Assembly: GCF_005843925.1 (NCBI RefSeq)
Contig: NZ_VCBC01000010.1
Coordinates: forward strand, 1-64,000
Reading direction: 5' to 3'
From: Thalassotalea litorea
Lineage (GTDB): Bacteria > Pseudomonadota > Gammaproteobacteria > Enterobacterales > Alteromonadaceae
Length of the DNA stretch: 64,000 nucleotides
Positions 38,755-49,013 of this stretch are shown here, in pieces. The notes beneath the pieces were generated by a model. That model did not search any database, was not told the DNA's origin, and saw only the letters and a program-made list of their open reading frames with translations. Position numbers and translations under genes: made by a program. The stretch's first letter is position 1. Every line of letters begins with the position of its first letter.

Positions 38755-39084
38755 GAAAGGTACCTTAAAAAAATCACGTTAGATCAAATAGTTTAACAGA
38801 GTTTTTCGGCATTGCTATAGGTTTGTGTCGGTTTTTTATACACTCAATAAGCGCGGAAATTATACTAAAGCTGTCGTAGTTAGGGGCAAGGATCGTTTTG
38901 AGGATCATAACCTGCATTCGCATGGCTTAAATGTGCATTACCAAAAGGACAAAGGAGACGATAGCGTTCGATGTGGATTCGCGGCTAGACAGAATAGAAT
39001 ATTTTACAGATCGTCCGCATGACGGCTGATGCAAAGTCGTGTCAGCAGCAACATAAAGGAGTGTTGTCATTTGAATCCAGGATC
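38755..39084. other. gap between GGDEF/EAL gene and rpoH
   Basis: About 330 bp with no supported gene. A 65-codon plus frame from a GTG at 38825 has no ribosome site and no recognisable product. The segment could hold the GGDEF/EAL promoter or a small RNA, but nothing decisive is visible. Confidence 0.4.
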
Positions 39085-39114
39085 AAAAAAGCCAGAGTCG
39101 ACTCTGGCTTTTTT
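39085..39114. terminator. strong terminator after rpoH
   Basis: AAAAAAGCCAGAGT (39085-39098) pairs with ACTCTGGCTTTTTT (39101-39114) with a two-base turn. It is symmetrical and lies 23 bp beyond the minus-strand rpoH stop. Confidence 0.9.
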
Positions 39115-39137
39115 ATTCTTAAATCCGGATTCAGGAT

Positions 39138-40004
39138 TTAGATATCGGCGATGCCCAATTTGAGTTTGCCTAATGCATTTTTCTCTAATTGACGCACACG
39201 TTCTGCGGAAATCTGATAAGTCTGAGCCAAATCTTGCAATGTGGCTTTATCTTCGTCCAACCAACGGGCTTTGATAATGTGCTGGCTCCGCTCGTCAAGA
39301 GTCGAGAGTGCTTGCACTAGCTGGCCGTTTACATGGTTGTCCCAGTTTTCAGATTCAACCTGAGTTGAAAGTTCCGAAGATTTATCTTCGAGAAACTGTG
39401 CGGGTGCAAACTGTGCTGCACTGCCACTGTCGTCATCAGAATCTGTGATATCGAACGCCTGATCGCTATTGGCCATGCGCGATTCCATCTCCAGAACGTC
39501 TTTGGTGCTGACGCCTAGTGTTTCTGCAACCGTATCGACTTCTTCTTGATTAAACCAACCAAGACGTTTTTTATTCTTGCGAAGGTTGAAGAACAGTTTA
39601 CGTTGCGCTTTTGTCGTCGCGATTTTTACAATACGCCAGTTACGCAGCACAAACTCATGAATTTCAGCTTTGATCCAATGAACCGCAAAAGATACCAGAC
39701 GTACACCGACCTCAGGGTTAAAGCGTTTTACTGCTTTCATCAAGCCTACGTTACCTTCCTGAATCAGATCTGCTTGCGGCAGACCATAACCAGAGTAACC
39801 TTTGGCAATATGGATCACGAAACGTAAGTGAGACATGATCAAATCCTGAGCCGCGGTTAAATCATTATCATGATAAAGGCGCGACGCCAGTTCTTGCTCA
39901 CGTTCGGCACTGAGCATAGGAATACTGTATGCGGACTGCACATAGGCTTCTATGCTTCCGCTTTGGGGAACTGTCAATGCCATTGATTGCATAGTATTAC
40001 TCAT
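39138..40004 (-). CDS. rpoH: RNA polymerase heat-shock sigma factor (sigma-32)
   Basis: A 288-residue sigma-70 family factor directing heat-shock transcription. Region 1.2/2 reads [19 protein letters not shown], with region 2.2-2.4 [22 protein letters not shown]; the RpoH box [17 protein letters not shown] is clear, and region 4.2 ends with [22 protein letters not shown] lies 7 bp before the start. It follows ftsX, as in many gammaproteobacteria, with its own upstream gap of 198 bp. Confidence 0.96.
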   Translation of the reverse strand: MSNTMQSMALTVPQSGSIEAYVQSAYSIPMLSAEREQELASRLYHDNDLTAAQDLIMSHLRFVIHIAKGYSGYGLPQADLIQEGNVGLMKAVKRFNPEVGVRLVSFAVHWIKAEIHEFVLRNWRIVKIATTKAQRKLFFNLRKNKKRLGWFNQEEVDTVAETLGVSTKDVLEMESRMANSDQAFDITDSDDDSGSAAQFAPAQFLEDKSSELSTQVESENWDNHVNGQLVQALSTLDERSQHIIKARWLDEDKATLQDLAQTYQISAERVRQLEKNALGKLKLGIADI

Positions 40005-40201
40005 TCAATACCTCGTTATTACTTGGATCTGGGATACTAGCACAGCTTTTTCAAGATCGCTAACCCAATAAGTGGGATAAATTGTTTCAAAATGAAAAGG
40101 TTTGCGAACCGATAATTAACTGGTTGATTAGTATAGCTTATATAAGATTGGAGAAAGGTTTTTTCAAGGGGTGTATAACTTCTCACCCAACCTTTGACCA
40201 C

Positions 40202-41164
40202 TTAATCAGCGTTTGGTTCAATACTCCGGATATGCTTTCTCACAGAAATATAACTACCTAACAGCCCTAAAAATACCGCGATGGACAGCAAAACCCCGAG
40301 TTCCTGAAGATTCAAACCTTGCATGCTGAACTGATTCTCATAGAGTTCTGCCAAAGAGCTAATCGCTAAACCTAAATAACGCCCTAAAACACTGACTGTG
40401 GCACTTGCCAACAGACCCCCAAGGACACCATACCAAAAACCAGTAAACAAATACGGGCGTTGGATAAAACCGTCGGTAGCGCCGACAAGTTTCATTACGG
40501 CAATTGCGTCTTTTTGGTTCAATATGGCAAGACGAATGGTATTGCCGATGATTAACACGACGGAAAAGCTCAGTAAGGCGGCCAATGCAAAGACAATGTC
40601 TTTGATCAGTACCATAATCGCCTCTAAGCGGGTTAACCATTCAACGTCAAGCTTGCCTTGTTCGACTTCGCGCTCCCCTTGAATCTTTTCCAGCAATGCT
40701 TTTGCTGCCATTGGTTGGGAATGGCGTTGAGTTGGTGTAACAAGCAAGGTGATGGGTAATGGATTGGTATCGAGATAAGACAGCGCATTACCAAACCCAG
40801 ATAATTTTTTGAATTGGTCCATTGCATCATCCGCTGAGATATAGCGAACCTGTTGAACCTGAGGATACAGCTTAATACGTTGCACCAAATTCTGCGCGCT
40901 GGCTTCAGTAACCGACATTTTCAGGAACACGGAAATTTCTGCCGCGGTTTGCCATTGAGCGCTTACGCGTTCGGCATTTTTACTGAATAAGTGCAAGGTT
41001 GCCGGTAGCGCCAAACTGATCCCCAACACTAAAATGGTCATTAACGATGCCATTGGCGTGCGCCACAAATCGTGAAACGAAGCGATAAGTTGTTGGCCTT
41101 GGTGAATTGGCGATAATAATCGAGCAATCAATGAAGGTGATGTTTTTTGGGTATTATTTTTCAT
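40202..41164 (-). CDS. ftsX: cell division protein FtsX
   Basis: A 320-residue inner-membrane partner of FtsE. It has a cytoplasmic N-terminus, a first membrane helix (SLMTILVLGISLALPATLHL), a periplasmic domain of ~100 residues, then three more helices with the cytoplasmic MKLVGATDGFIQRPYLFTG loop. The complex controls septal amidase activation through EnvC-type proteins. Its start overlaps the ftsE stop by 4 bp. Confidence 0.95.
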   Translation of the reverse strand: MKNNTQKTSPSLIARLLSPIHQGQQLIASFHDLWRTPMASLMTILVLGISLALPATLHLFSKNAERVSAQWQTAAEISVFLKMSVTEASAQNLVQRIKLYPQVQQVRYISADDAMDQFKKLSGFGNALSYLDTNPLPITLLVTPTQRHSQPMAAKALLEKIQGEREVEQGKLDVEWLTRLEAIMVLIKDIVFALAALLSFSVVLIIGNTIRLAILNQKDAIAVMKLVGATDGFIQRPYLFTGFWYGVLGGLLASATVSVLGRYLGLAISSLAELYENQFSMQGLNLQELGVLLSIAVFLGLLGSYISVRKHIRSIEPNAD

Positions 41165-41844
41165 TCATTCGCCTCCGTAACCGCTAAACCGTCGGTGATC
41201 ATCTTGCCTTGTGTCAGGGTGAGGTTACGGTATTTCATGCGGGCAATCAGGCCAAGGTCGTGGGTGGCAATAAGCACACAAACACCGACCGCATTAAAAT
41301 CTTCAAACAATTGAATGATATCAAGCGATAACTTGGGATCGAGATTACCCGTAGGTTCATCGGCAAGAATGATAGGTGGCTTATTGACGATGGCACGAGC
41401 AATACCTACTCGTTGTTGTTCGCCACCAGAGAGCATATACGGGTAACATTTTAACTTGCTGGAAAGTCCGACTTTATCTAAGGCGGCTTCCACCCGTTTG
41501 CGAATTTGGCGCGGAGTTAAGCCTTCAATGACGAGTGGCAATGCGACATTATCAAAAACCGTACGATCCATTAACAGGTTATGATTTTGGAAAATCATCC
41601 CGATATTGCGACGAATATAAGGCACTTGCGAGTAGCTGACTTTACTCAGGTCGCTATTGTTAATGATAACCTGCCCGGAAGTTGGCTTTTCCATCAGGGT
41701 GATGAGTTTTAGCAGCGTACTTTTACCCGCACCGGAGTGGCCAGTAAGAAACGCCATTTCTCCAGCTTGCAGGGAAAAATTGATATTTTTCAGGGCGTGG
41801 AAGCCACCTGGGTAAGTCTTATTAACGTTTTTAAAATCTATCAT
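41161..41844 (-). CDS. ftsE: cell division ATP-binding protein FtsE
   Basis: A 227-residue ABC ATPase. Walker A is [15 protein letters not shown], the signature is [17 protein letters not shown] and Walker B is [14 protein letters not shown], with the His switch in IATHDLGLI. It powers FtsX during septation. It overlaps ftsX by 4 bp and lies 133 bp after ftsY. Confidence 0.97.
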   Translation of the reverse strand: MIDFKNVNKTYPGGFHALKNINFSLQAGEMAFLTGHSGAGKSTLLKLITLMEKPTSGQVIINNSDLSKVSYSQVPYIRRNIGMIFQNHNLLMDRTVFDNVALPLVIEGLTPRQIRKRVEAALDKVGLSSKLKCYPYMLSGGEQQRVGIARAIVNKPPIILADEPTGNLDPKLSLDIIQLFEDFNAVGVCVLIATHDLGLIARMKYRNLTLTQGKMITDGLAVTEANE

Positions 41845-41977
41845 CGACGATTATTGTTTTTGTTGTCGGACTACTGAATATTGTCAGGGCCTGTTTATCT
41901 TTCAGTATTAATATTTGTGCTCTGAATGAACAAAACTTAATCTCGAAAGTCTGATAGACCCTAGACTAGCACGCTCG

Positions 41978-43345
41978 CTATTTTTCGAACAGTGCCTCAA
42001 TAAAGTCTTTGGCATTAAATTGCCGCAGATCATCGATACCTTCGCCGACACCAAGGTACTTGATAGGGATTTTAAATTTATCGGCCACGGCAAAGATAAC
42101 TCCACCTTTGGCGGTACCATCGAGTTTAGTTACGGCAAGTGACGTCAATCCGACAGCTTCATCAAATAACTGTGTTTGGCTCAATGCGTTCTGTCCGGTC
42201 CCCGCATCGATGGTTAACATAATTTCATGGGGAGCGTCGGCATCAATTTTCTTCATGACTCGCACGACTTTTTTCAGCTCTTCCATCAGATGAGCTTTGT
42301 TTTGCAAGCGACCCGCCGTATCGGCAATCAGGATATCGACTTTTTTGCTTTTCGCTGAATTAATCGCATCGAAGATAACCGAAGCACTATCGGCACCTGT
42401 GTGCTGGGCAACAACAGGAATGTCATTTCGCTCGCCCCAGACTTGCAATTGTTCCACGGCAGCGGCTCGGAATGTATCGCCTGCGGCGAGCATTACCGAT
42501 TTACCTTCGGCCTGAAATTGCTTGGCAAGTTTACCTATTGTGGTGGTTTTCCCTACCCCATTAACGCCAACCATAAGGATCACTTTCGGTCCATCAATGG
42601 TTTTTTCTTGCGGGGTGTCTATACCAGCAAGAATCTGTTCCAATTCACGTTTTAACAACTCATATAAGGCTTCAGCATCTTTTAGCTGACTACGATTGGC
42701 CGCTTGGGTTAGTGAATCAATAATCTTGGTAGTGGTTTCGACACCCACATCCGCTAATAACAATTGCGTTTCTAACTCTTCGAATAACTCATCATCGATT
42801 TTCTTGTCACGGAACAGATCAAATAAGCCACTGCCAATGTTTTGCCGGGTTTTCGTCAGGCCGGATTTCAGGCGCTGGAAAAAACCAGGCTTGTGTGATT
42901 CACTCGTATCGGGCTGAGCGTCCGGTTGAGCGGCGCTTTGTATCGCATCGTTCGGCGTCGCATCGATGTCGGATGTATCTGCGGATACAGAGCCTTCAGC
43001 AGATAGAGAGCCTTCAGCAGATAGAGAGCTTTCAGCAGATAAAGAGCCTTCCTCAAATGAAGAATCTTGCGGGATTGATTTTTCGTCAGCATGAATTGAC
43101 AACGTCTGCTCTGCATCGAGGTCCACGTCAGGGCCCTGAACGTCAGAAGTTTCTGTTTGAGCACCTGTCGCGGCAGAATTTTCTATTTCTGCAGGCTCAT
43201 CTGTTACAACGTCATCAACACTTTCGGTTTCTGACGCAACATCTTGCTGCGTTGTATCAACCGATTCGTTTGCTTGCTCGTCTGGTGATTGCGTCGTCTC
43301 GTCGGACTTTTTAAACCAGGAAAATAATCCTTTCTTTTTAGCCAT
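41978..43345 (-). CDS. ftsY: signal recognition particle receptor FtsY
   Basis: A 455-residue SRP GTPase that delivers ribosomes to the translocon. The C-terminal NG domain shows G1 GVNGVGKTTTIGKLA, DTAGRLQNK and TKLDGTAKGG, ending GVGEGIDDLRQF. The N-terminal acidic A domain (~1-140) includes a short SAEGSL repeat. The longer frame from 43375 is less likely; MAKKKGLFSWF is the usual FtsY N-terminus. It is divergent from rsmD, the common gammaproteobacterial order. Confidence 0.95.
   Translation of the reverse strand: MAKKKGLFSWFKKSDETTQSPDEQANESVDTTQQDVASETESVDDVVTDEPAEIENSAATGAQTETSDVQGPDVDLDAEQTLSIHADEKSIPQDSSFEEGSLSAESSLSAEGSLSAEGSVSADTSDIDATPNDAIQSAAQPDAQPDTSESHKPGFFQRLKSGLTKTRQNIGSGLFDLFRDKKIDDELFEELETQLLLADVGVETTTKIIDSLTQAANRSQLKDAEALYELLKRELEQILAGIDTPQEKTIDGPKVILMVGVNGVGKTTTIGKLAKQFQAEGKSVMLAAGDTFRAAAVEQLQVWGERNDIPVVAQHTGADSASVIFDAINSAKSKKVDILIADTAGRLQNKAHLMEELKKVVRVMKKIDADAPHEIMLTIDAGTGQNALSQTQLFDEAVGLTSLAVTKLDGTAKGGVIFAVADKFKIPIKYLGVGEGIDDLRQFNAKDFIEALFEK
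42993..43046. repeat. 18-bp repeat within ftsY
   Basis: Three copies of (C/T)TTCAGCAGATA(G/A)AGAG-type units at 42993, 43011 and 43029, with partial copies on both sides. They encode the six-residue unit SLSAEG in the acidic N-terminal domain, keeping frame, so copy-number change would alter the domain length without breaking FtsY. Confidence 0.85.
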
Positions 43346-43610
43346 AATAATTAAGTTACACTTGATGATCTTCAATTAGATGGATGCAGGCATTGGTAAA
43401 GTGGCAAATCAAGGATAAAATTGGTGACCAATAAGGAACATTATATCCAGGAAAACCTGAGCCTGAAATTAAGGTCAGTATAGTAGCACCTCCGAGCATG
43501 TTTAAAAACCAGAGGAGGATAATAATCGCTCAGAAACGGTGGTTATGTCGCGATTTTTGGCTTTCTGGGGTTTTGACGCAAAAGATTAAGATTTAAAGGT
43601 TTAGACAAAT

Positions 43611-44237
43611 ATGGCATCAATAAAGCCGGCACGAAAAAATAGCAAGCAATCTGGAAAATCGACGGGGAAAAATGCTCAATCAGCAAGGGCAGGACAAGTC
43701 AGGATTATTGCGGGCAAATATCGAGGGCGGAAATTACCAGTGCTCGATGCGCAGGGATTGAGACCGACGACCGATAGAGTAAAAGAAACGGTGTTTAATT
43801 GGTTGATGCCTTATGTTGCAGAATCTGTTTGTCTGGACAGTTGCGCTGGCTCCGGCAGTCTCGGATTTGAAGCCTTATCCCGGGGCGCGAAACAGGTTGT
43901 TTTTGTTGAGCTGGAAAAATTAGCTGCGAAAAATATCAAAGAAAATATTCAACGATTACAGGACAACCAAAGTGAGGTTCTGTGTCAGAGTATATTTGCC
44001 TTTAACCCAACAAAACTATTTGATTTGGTGTTTATCGACCCACCATTTAATCAAGGATTAGCGAGTCAAATTGCCGACCATCTGGAACAGCAAAATTTAC
44101 TCGCCGATGATGCGATCCTTTATGTGGAAACCGAACAACAGTTTGATACGGACAAGTTACCGAAAAATTGGCAACTACTGAAGGAAAAGTCTGCAGGGCA
44201 GGTGGTCTCTCGCTTGTATCAGCGCCAGCCAGACTAA
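43611..44237 (+). CDS. rsmD: 16S rRNA m2G966 methyltransferase
   Basis: A 208-residue SAM-dependent methyltransferase modifying G966 of 16S rRNA. The basic N-terminus leads to VRIIAGKYRGRKLPV, then GLRPTTDRVKETVFNWL, the SAM loop LDSCAGSGSLGFEALSRGA and the catalytic FIDPPF. Length is typical. Its stop abuts the stop of the convergent dodecin gene with no bases between, so transcripts may overlap. Confidence 0.95.
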   Translation: MASIKPARKNSKQSGKSTGKNAQSARAGQVRIIAGKYRGRKLPVLDAQGLRPTTDRVKETVFNWLMPYVAESVCLDSCAGSGSLGFEALSRGAKQVVFVELEKLAAKNIKENIQRLQDNQSEVLCQSIFAFNPTKLFDLVFIDPPFNQGLASQIADHLEQQNLLADDAILYVETEQQFDTDKLPKNWQLLKEKSAGQVVSRLYQRQPD

Positions 44238-44453
44238 TCAGCTGTATTGGATCCTAAAACCGATTTTCACGGTCACCTGATAATGGGCGACCTTGCCATC
44301 GACAATGTGGCCCCGAGTTTCTATCACTTCAAACCAATTCAAATTGCGAATTGTTTTTGCTGCTTCATCGAGGGCATTTTGAATCGCCTCTTCGATACTA
44401 TTTGGCGAGGAGCCAACCAATTCGACTTTCTTGTAGGTGTGATGTGAGGTCAT
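44238..44453 (-). CDS. dodecin family flavin-binding protein
   Basis: A 71-residue small protein with the dodecin pattern: [20 protein letters not shown] at the start and [20 protein letters not shown] (Trp is the flavin-stacking residue), then VTVKIGFRI. Dodecins form twelve-subunit shells that store or buffer flavins. It is preceded on its strand by a long palindrome-rich gap. Confidence 0.9.
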   Translation of the reverse strand: MTSHHTYKKVELVGSSPNSIEEAIQNALDEAAKTIRNLNWFEVIETRGHIVDGKVAHYQVTVKIGFRIQYS

Positions 44454-44560
44454 AGGGCACCATTTAACAATCGGGATGTTGTTGCAAGTATAGACGTTGC
44501 AAGCCGTGCTGTTAGTGGAAAAGGAAGTGCCTAAACCGCCTGATGCTAAGAGATAGGAGG

Positions 44561-44678
44561 ATCGGGTTAAAAAATCCGATTTAAAACTTGGGCGGTCAGT
44601 CGACGCTAACCGTCATTGTTCGCTTTATATGACGTAACGGTTAGCGAAAACTTAAATCTGAATGTCTTTTTTAAGACA
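44561..44678. repeat. three palindromes between dodecin and DUF416 genes
   Basis: ATCGG/CCGAT flank GTTAAAAAAT (44561-44580). A larger element pairs CGCTAACCGTCAT (44604-44616) with ATGACGTAACGGTTAGCG (44629-44646) through two stem segments and a small bulge. TGTCTT/AAGACA (44663-44678) follows just past the DUF416 stop. Possible terminators or a small mobile palindromic element. Confidence 0.6.
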
Positions 44679-44691
44679 TAAGTTGTACTGG

Positions 44692-45300
44692 TTAGATTTC
44701 AATCCCTAAATTAGACATACCTTCACTCAGGGCCATGGATTTGAGTTGTTGACAGGTTTCTTTACTTTCTTTGGCGTTGAGCGCGAATTCTAGTAGCTCC
44801 TGCTGAGTTTCCATTTCCCATTGCATTAACGGATGAGCATCGACATCGGCTTGCTGAATAACGATTTCAGCCTCAGTATCTTGATTTTCCTCAGACTGCT
44901 CCTGTGCCAGCATTAGCTCCAGATAATAACTGACGCTGCCAGTAGACAATAACGCCACATTATTGAGAGTCTGTTCGTCTTTATCCTGCATGCCCTGCAA
45001 TAGTGAGCCTAGCGCCATACACGTATCGAGTGCTGGGTAGACACCAAAAAAATCAAAATCTTCGACGTTTGGGATCACTTCTTCCAGTTTTTCCAGCTGC
45101 ACGGCAAAATTCAGTTTAAATTGTGGTTGCGCCAGACGTTGCCAAACCAAATCCAATTGATTGCGAAGTAACTTGGTATCACCAAATTCAGATGCCTCAC
45201 TAAACATTTGATAGTTGGGGAGCATACGTTCGATAAGAGCGGCACTGTAGGCGGTTAATTGCCACAGGGTTAATTGCGTTAATTTTTCAGGGTTTGGCAC
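44692..45300 (-). CDS. DUF416 family protein (YjaG-like)
   Basis: A 202-residue cytoplasmic protein resembling E. coli YjaG in order and spacing: ALIERMLPNYQMF, FGDTKLLRNQLDLVWQRL, QLEKLEEVIPNVEDFDFFGV, and YPALDTCMAL, with the C-terminal SNLGIE. Biochemical function is not known to me. The start is a GTG. An acidic insertion (EENQDTEAE) separates the two halves. Confidence 0.88.
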   Translation of the reverse strand: MPNPEKLTQLTLWQLTAYSAALIERMLPNYQMFSEASEFGDTKLLRNQLDLVWQRLAQPQFKLNFAVQLEKLEEVIPNVEDFDFFGVYPALDTCMALGSLLQGMQDKDEQTLNNVALLSTGSVSYYLELMLAQEQSEENQDTEAEIVIQQADVDAHPLMQWEMETQQELLEFALNAKESKETCQQLKSMALSEGMSNLGIEI

Positions 45301-45514
45301 AGCAAGAGTCCGTTAACTTATTTGTTGGATATTATAACTTACCAAATCGCAATTAATAATAAGAAACTGGATCACTGAAAATAAAAAGAGCCAATTTAAA
45401 AGCATGTCAATGTGTATTTTTCTTTCAGATATTATGATTTAATGTCAGAGTTTTTTAATCTTTCTATATAAATCATGATTTTACATGACATCAATCGTCA
45501 ATTAAGGATGAAGT

Positions 45515-48427
45515 ATGATTCGCCGATTAGCCCTAGTTTGGGCGCTTTTCTTAATAGTGTCACCTTATCTATACGCTGTTCCAGTTTATGAAATACACGA
45601 AACTATTCACCCAATCAGTAAAAGCTTAGACAAAAGTTTTTACCATCAAGATAGTGAAACTTTATATCAAATTGAATCACTATCAGACGGAAATATTAAA
45701 GCCCAAGTATATAGCCTCAAGAATGGGGAAGAGTACGTACTTAAACAGGTATTAACTAAAAACCTGTTAATGGAGCAATCTCGCTATACATCACTTGGAT
45801 TTGTACGAGTGTTTTTAATTGCAGATGCATTATATGTCATAGGAAAAGATTCCTATATGGTCTTTGCCGTTGAAGACGAAGGCTATTTAACCCATAAGAC
45901 TACAAAGTCATTTGAAACTAAACCTTTTTGGAAAAATTGGGTAACCCTCAAGGAAAATGAAATCCTTTCACTAGATTCTGGTAGTGCACAACAACTTTGG
46001 CGATTTAACAATAACAGCTATGAATTTGAGCTGGTCGCCAATTTAGAAGGCAGGTTAGAAGGGCGCGATGAAGATTTAACTTTTGTATATGACGTAGATG
46101 ATCAGCAGATCATAAATGTATCTAGTTTCGGTATAGCAATTTCTTATCAGTTAGATTTTGAGTTAAATACAATATCTGTCAATTACAAAGCAGAAAACGA
46201 CCATCGATTTTCCGGTATTTTGGATTTTCAAACTTACCATTCCGATTTAAACGTTTTTTTCCGGAAAGATAGAAATGAAGCGACTTTCTTTCGCTTGGAT
46301 GCACATGGAGAGTTGTCGATATTGGCTCAGCATGCCACTGAAGACGCCGACATTGAGTTTAATAGTGAGTTAAGCAGCTATATTGAGAAGGTTGATGGAG
46401 AAATTAGTAAAGTTAATATCGATTGGGCGACAAATTCTATTGTAAAAAACACTCTCAATTTCAATAATAATGAATTCTACTTATCAAAGTCCCAACCGTC
46501 TGTAATTTCGAAACCTATACTCGTTAATATTATAACTGAGAGCATGATTTCGATTATTCGTGAAGATCCTATTCATCGACATATGATTGCTATGATTGAT
46601 AAGCCTTATAATGTATCTGAATATGCTTTGAACTTCGCTGAATTTGACAGGTTACCTGCTAACCTTTCCTTAAAAGATTTCGATCATAAAACTTCTCAAT
46701 TATTGCTTGGCACGACGCGAACTGTTAATGGTGAGGCACAATATAGGGCTCCGAGATATGAAGATAGTATCTATCTTTGGGAGTACGATAGCAATTCAGA
46801 ATCGTGGAAGTTCATTGATCAGTTTACCTTCAATTACGCGCCAATTTCAGGAACATTTCATTCTTATACCTATGCGGGCCGGATAAAAAATAACTTTTAT
46901 TTTGTGTCATACAAATCAATGGAATCAACGATAGAGCTTGTTCAGGTTTCTTTGGAAAATGGTGCTTTTGTGCAACATCCAGGAAAGCCGATTAGCTCAT
47001 TAAACGGAACCCGAAGTATGGCACAAAGTGTGATATTGTCGGACAATCATCTCGCATTGTTATTCTCATCACAGTTGCACCCCGAGATCAGTACTTGCAC
47101 TATCGAAGACAATGGAACAATCAATGGCTGTCAAAGCAAAAACCTATTGGAAAAATTTGATTTTCAGCACCTAGCAGAGGGCTACAGGTTTTTTAAACTC
47201 GACAACCTAGGAAGTTTTCTATTTGCGGATACTGGAATTCATCTGTATTCAGAACCTGTCGGGAATTTTTTACTTAGTTTTAATGAACAAAAGCGAGAAT
47301 TTGAGTTAGATCAGGTTTTTGATACTCGTGCGGTGTCTTCGCTCTCCTACAATCGAGTAGATAGTGTCGAATTTGCCTATGCGACTAAAACTAAAGATGA
47401 TTTATATATTGCACATGACGATATTTACCATTATTCGTGGAATGATAATACGAGTCTATGGGAAAGTAGTGGGTTGGTTTTCGATAAATCTTTCTCGAGA
47501 TTGCTAAAGTCTTCTCAATGGGATTACTCTTCTACAGAAAATGATGATTATCTATTACTTAGGTCTGGTGAGCGGGTTTATATAAATCATAACAATAAAA
47601 GATGGGTTCCATTTTTGCGCTCAGAGTTACCCAATAAGTATACGTCTGGTGAACAATATTTTTATCACCAAAGTGAGTCTTTAGGGTTTTATGTTACTTC
47701 TTATGGTGAATTTACTGCATTTGATATCAGCGGGTCATTCCCGAGTATTAATGCAAGTGGAACTCAACTTTTTAGGGCGGGCCCTGTAAACGTTTTACAA
47801 GATGAGCAATTTAAGTTCGATCTTTCTCATGACTTTATTAACCCTTCCAATTTACATTTTGAAGGTTTGCCAAATGGGTTTTCGTTTGACGGGACAAAAA
47901 TTACAGGGCAGTTAACAAACGAACACATATTCCCTTATCCAGACTCTGCGACTCAGATTGCTTCCATTAACATATACTTTACATCTGATAGCCAAGATGA
48001 TGGTGAACATAAAATCACGATCATACCCATTAACGTGAATGACACACCTGAACTTTATCAAACAATCGATACTATTTATCTATCAAACGGAGATAGTTTT
48101 ACTCTTGATTTGCCTGAATATATTCGAGACCCTGATAGAGATGTAATATCTTACAGCTACCAAGGTCTTCCTACAGGTCTAAATGGAGATGGACAGGGAT
48201 ATATTTCGGGAACCATAGAAGAGTTTGGAGATTTCAACCTGACGGTGGTGGCTACCGATCCTAGCGGAGCCTCTTTGGAAGTTGAGATTCTAATGGTAAG
48301 TAACAAAAAGGGCAAAGAGAATACAGCCGATTCGAGCGGTAGCTTCAATGTGTATTTGATAGCCTTACTGGGGTTTTTGGTTTGTCGAAGAAATGGCTAT
48401 TTATGCCGGCTTCGCGTTAACAGCTAA
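45515..48427 (+). CDS. large secreted protein with cadherin-like repeats and C-terminal sorting tail
   Basis: A 970-residue protein with a signal peptide (LALVWALFLIVSPYLYA). The first ~760 residues are rich in repeated beta-strand and aromatic patterns, suggesting beta-propeller folds, without a family I recognise. Two Ig/cadherin-like domains follow (about 765-935; for example FEGLPNGFSFDGTKITGQL and YQGLPTGLNGDGQGYISGTI). The tail, SSGSFNVYLIALLGFLVCRR, resembles a GlyGly-CTERM rhombosortase signal, though the glycines are few and a short extension follows. The coding sequence looks more AT-rich than its neighbours, possibly acquired. Confidence 0.75.
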   Translation: MIRRLALVWALFLIVSPYLYAVPVYEIHETIHPISKSLDKSFYHQDSETLYQIESLSDGNIKAQVYSLKNGEEYVLKQVLTKNLLMEQSRYTSLGFVRVFLIADALYVIGKDSYMVFAVEDEGYLTHKTTKSFETKPFWKNWVTLKENEILSLDSGSAQQLWRFNNNSYEFELVANLEGRLEGRDEDLTFVYDVDDQQIINVSSFGIAISYQLDFELNTISVNYKAENDHRFSGILDFQTYHSDLNVFFRKDRNEATFFRLDAHGELSILAQHATEDADIEFNSELSSYIEKVDGEISKVNIDWATNSIVKNTLNFNNNEFYLSKSQPSVISKPILVNIITESMISIIREDPIHRHMIAMIDKPYNVSEYALNFAEFDRLPANLSLKDFDHKTSQLLLGTTRTVNGEAQYRAPRYEDSIYLWEYDSNSESWKFIDQFTFNYAPISGTFHSYTYAGRIKNNFYFVSYKSMESTIELVQVSLENGAFVQHPGKPISSLNGTRSMAQSVILSDNHLALLFSSQLHPEISTCTIEDNGTINGCQSKNLLEKFDFQHLAEGYRFFKLDNLGSFLFADTGIHLYSEPVGNFLLSFNEQKREFELDQVFDTRAVSSLSYNRVDSVEFAYATKTKDDLYIAHDDIYHYSWNDNTSLWESSGLVFDKSFSRLLKSSQWDYSSTENDDYLLLRSGERVYINHNNKRWVPFLRSELPNKYTSGEQYFYHQSESLGFYVTSYGEFTAFDISGSFPSINASGTQLFRAGPVNVLQDEQFKFDLSHDFINPSNLHFEGLPNGFSFDGTKITGQLTNEHIFPYPDSATQIASINIYFTSDSQDDGEHKITIIPINVNDTPELYQTIDTIYLSNGDSFTLDLPEYIRDPDRDVISYSYQGLPTGLNGDGQGYISGTIEEFGDFNLTVVATDPSGASLEVEILMVSNKKGKENTADSSGSFNVYLIALLGFLVCRRNGYLCRLRVNS

Positions 48428-48443
48428 AACAGTGGATTAATTT

Positions 48444-48914
48444 ATGAATTACTGGTTATTTAAAACCGAACCGGATGAATTCAGCATCGATGACTTAGCT
48501 AAGGTTGGCCCTGAAGGCGAGTGCTGGGAAGGTATTCGCAACTATCAAGCGCGAAACTTTATGCGAGATAAGGTACGTGTCGGCGACAAAGTCTTTATTT
48601 ATCACTCCAGTTGCAAAGATGTCGGCATTGCCGGCATTGGTGAAATCGTTAAAGCGGCGTTTCCTGATCCGTTCCAGTTTAATCCCACCAGCAAGTATTT
48701 TGATGAAAAATCGACACAGGAAAATCCGCGCTGGGTGGCGGTTCAGGTGGCCTTTATCGAAAAATTCGACAAGCTTATTCCGTTATCCTTATTGAAACAA
48801 CAGCCGCCACTTGAAGATATGGTGCTGGTAAATCGCGGCCGGTTATCGATTCAACCCGTTGAAGAAAAGCATTGGCAATTTATACTGGCACTTAAAGGGC
48901 AACAGTTATCATAA
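48444..48914 (+). CDS. EVE domain-containing protein
   Basis: A 156-residue single EVE (PUA-like) domain, beginning MNYWLFKTEPDEFSIDDL with CWEGIRNYQARNFMRD and VFIYHSSCKDVGIAGIGEIV. EVE domains are thought to bind modified bases in DNA or RNA. The sequence is close to the widespread THYN1-like type. It is 17 bp downstream of the large secreted protein and probably unrelated in function. Confidence 0.92.
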   Translation: MNYWLFKTEPDEFSIDDLAKVGPEGECWEGIRNYQARNFMRDKVRVGDKVFIYHSSCKDVGIAGIGEIVKAAFPDPFQFNPTSKYFDEKSTQENPRWVAVQVAFIEKFDKLIPLSLLKQQPPLEDMVLVNRGRLSIQPVEEKHWQFILALKGQQLS

Positions 48915-49013
48915 AGCAGGGATCACGAAACAGGGATCCAAGGCACCCAGTTTAATGATACTAGAAGCCCGGCCACAAGACTCGGCTTATGACTCGATGC
49001 CAGTCATAGGCAT

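Noticed and set aside
38825..39022. 65-codon plus frame between the GGDEF/EAL gene and rpoH
   Set aside because: GTG start without a ribosome site, no family resemblance.
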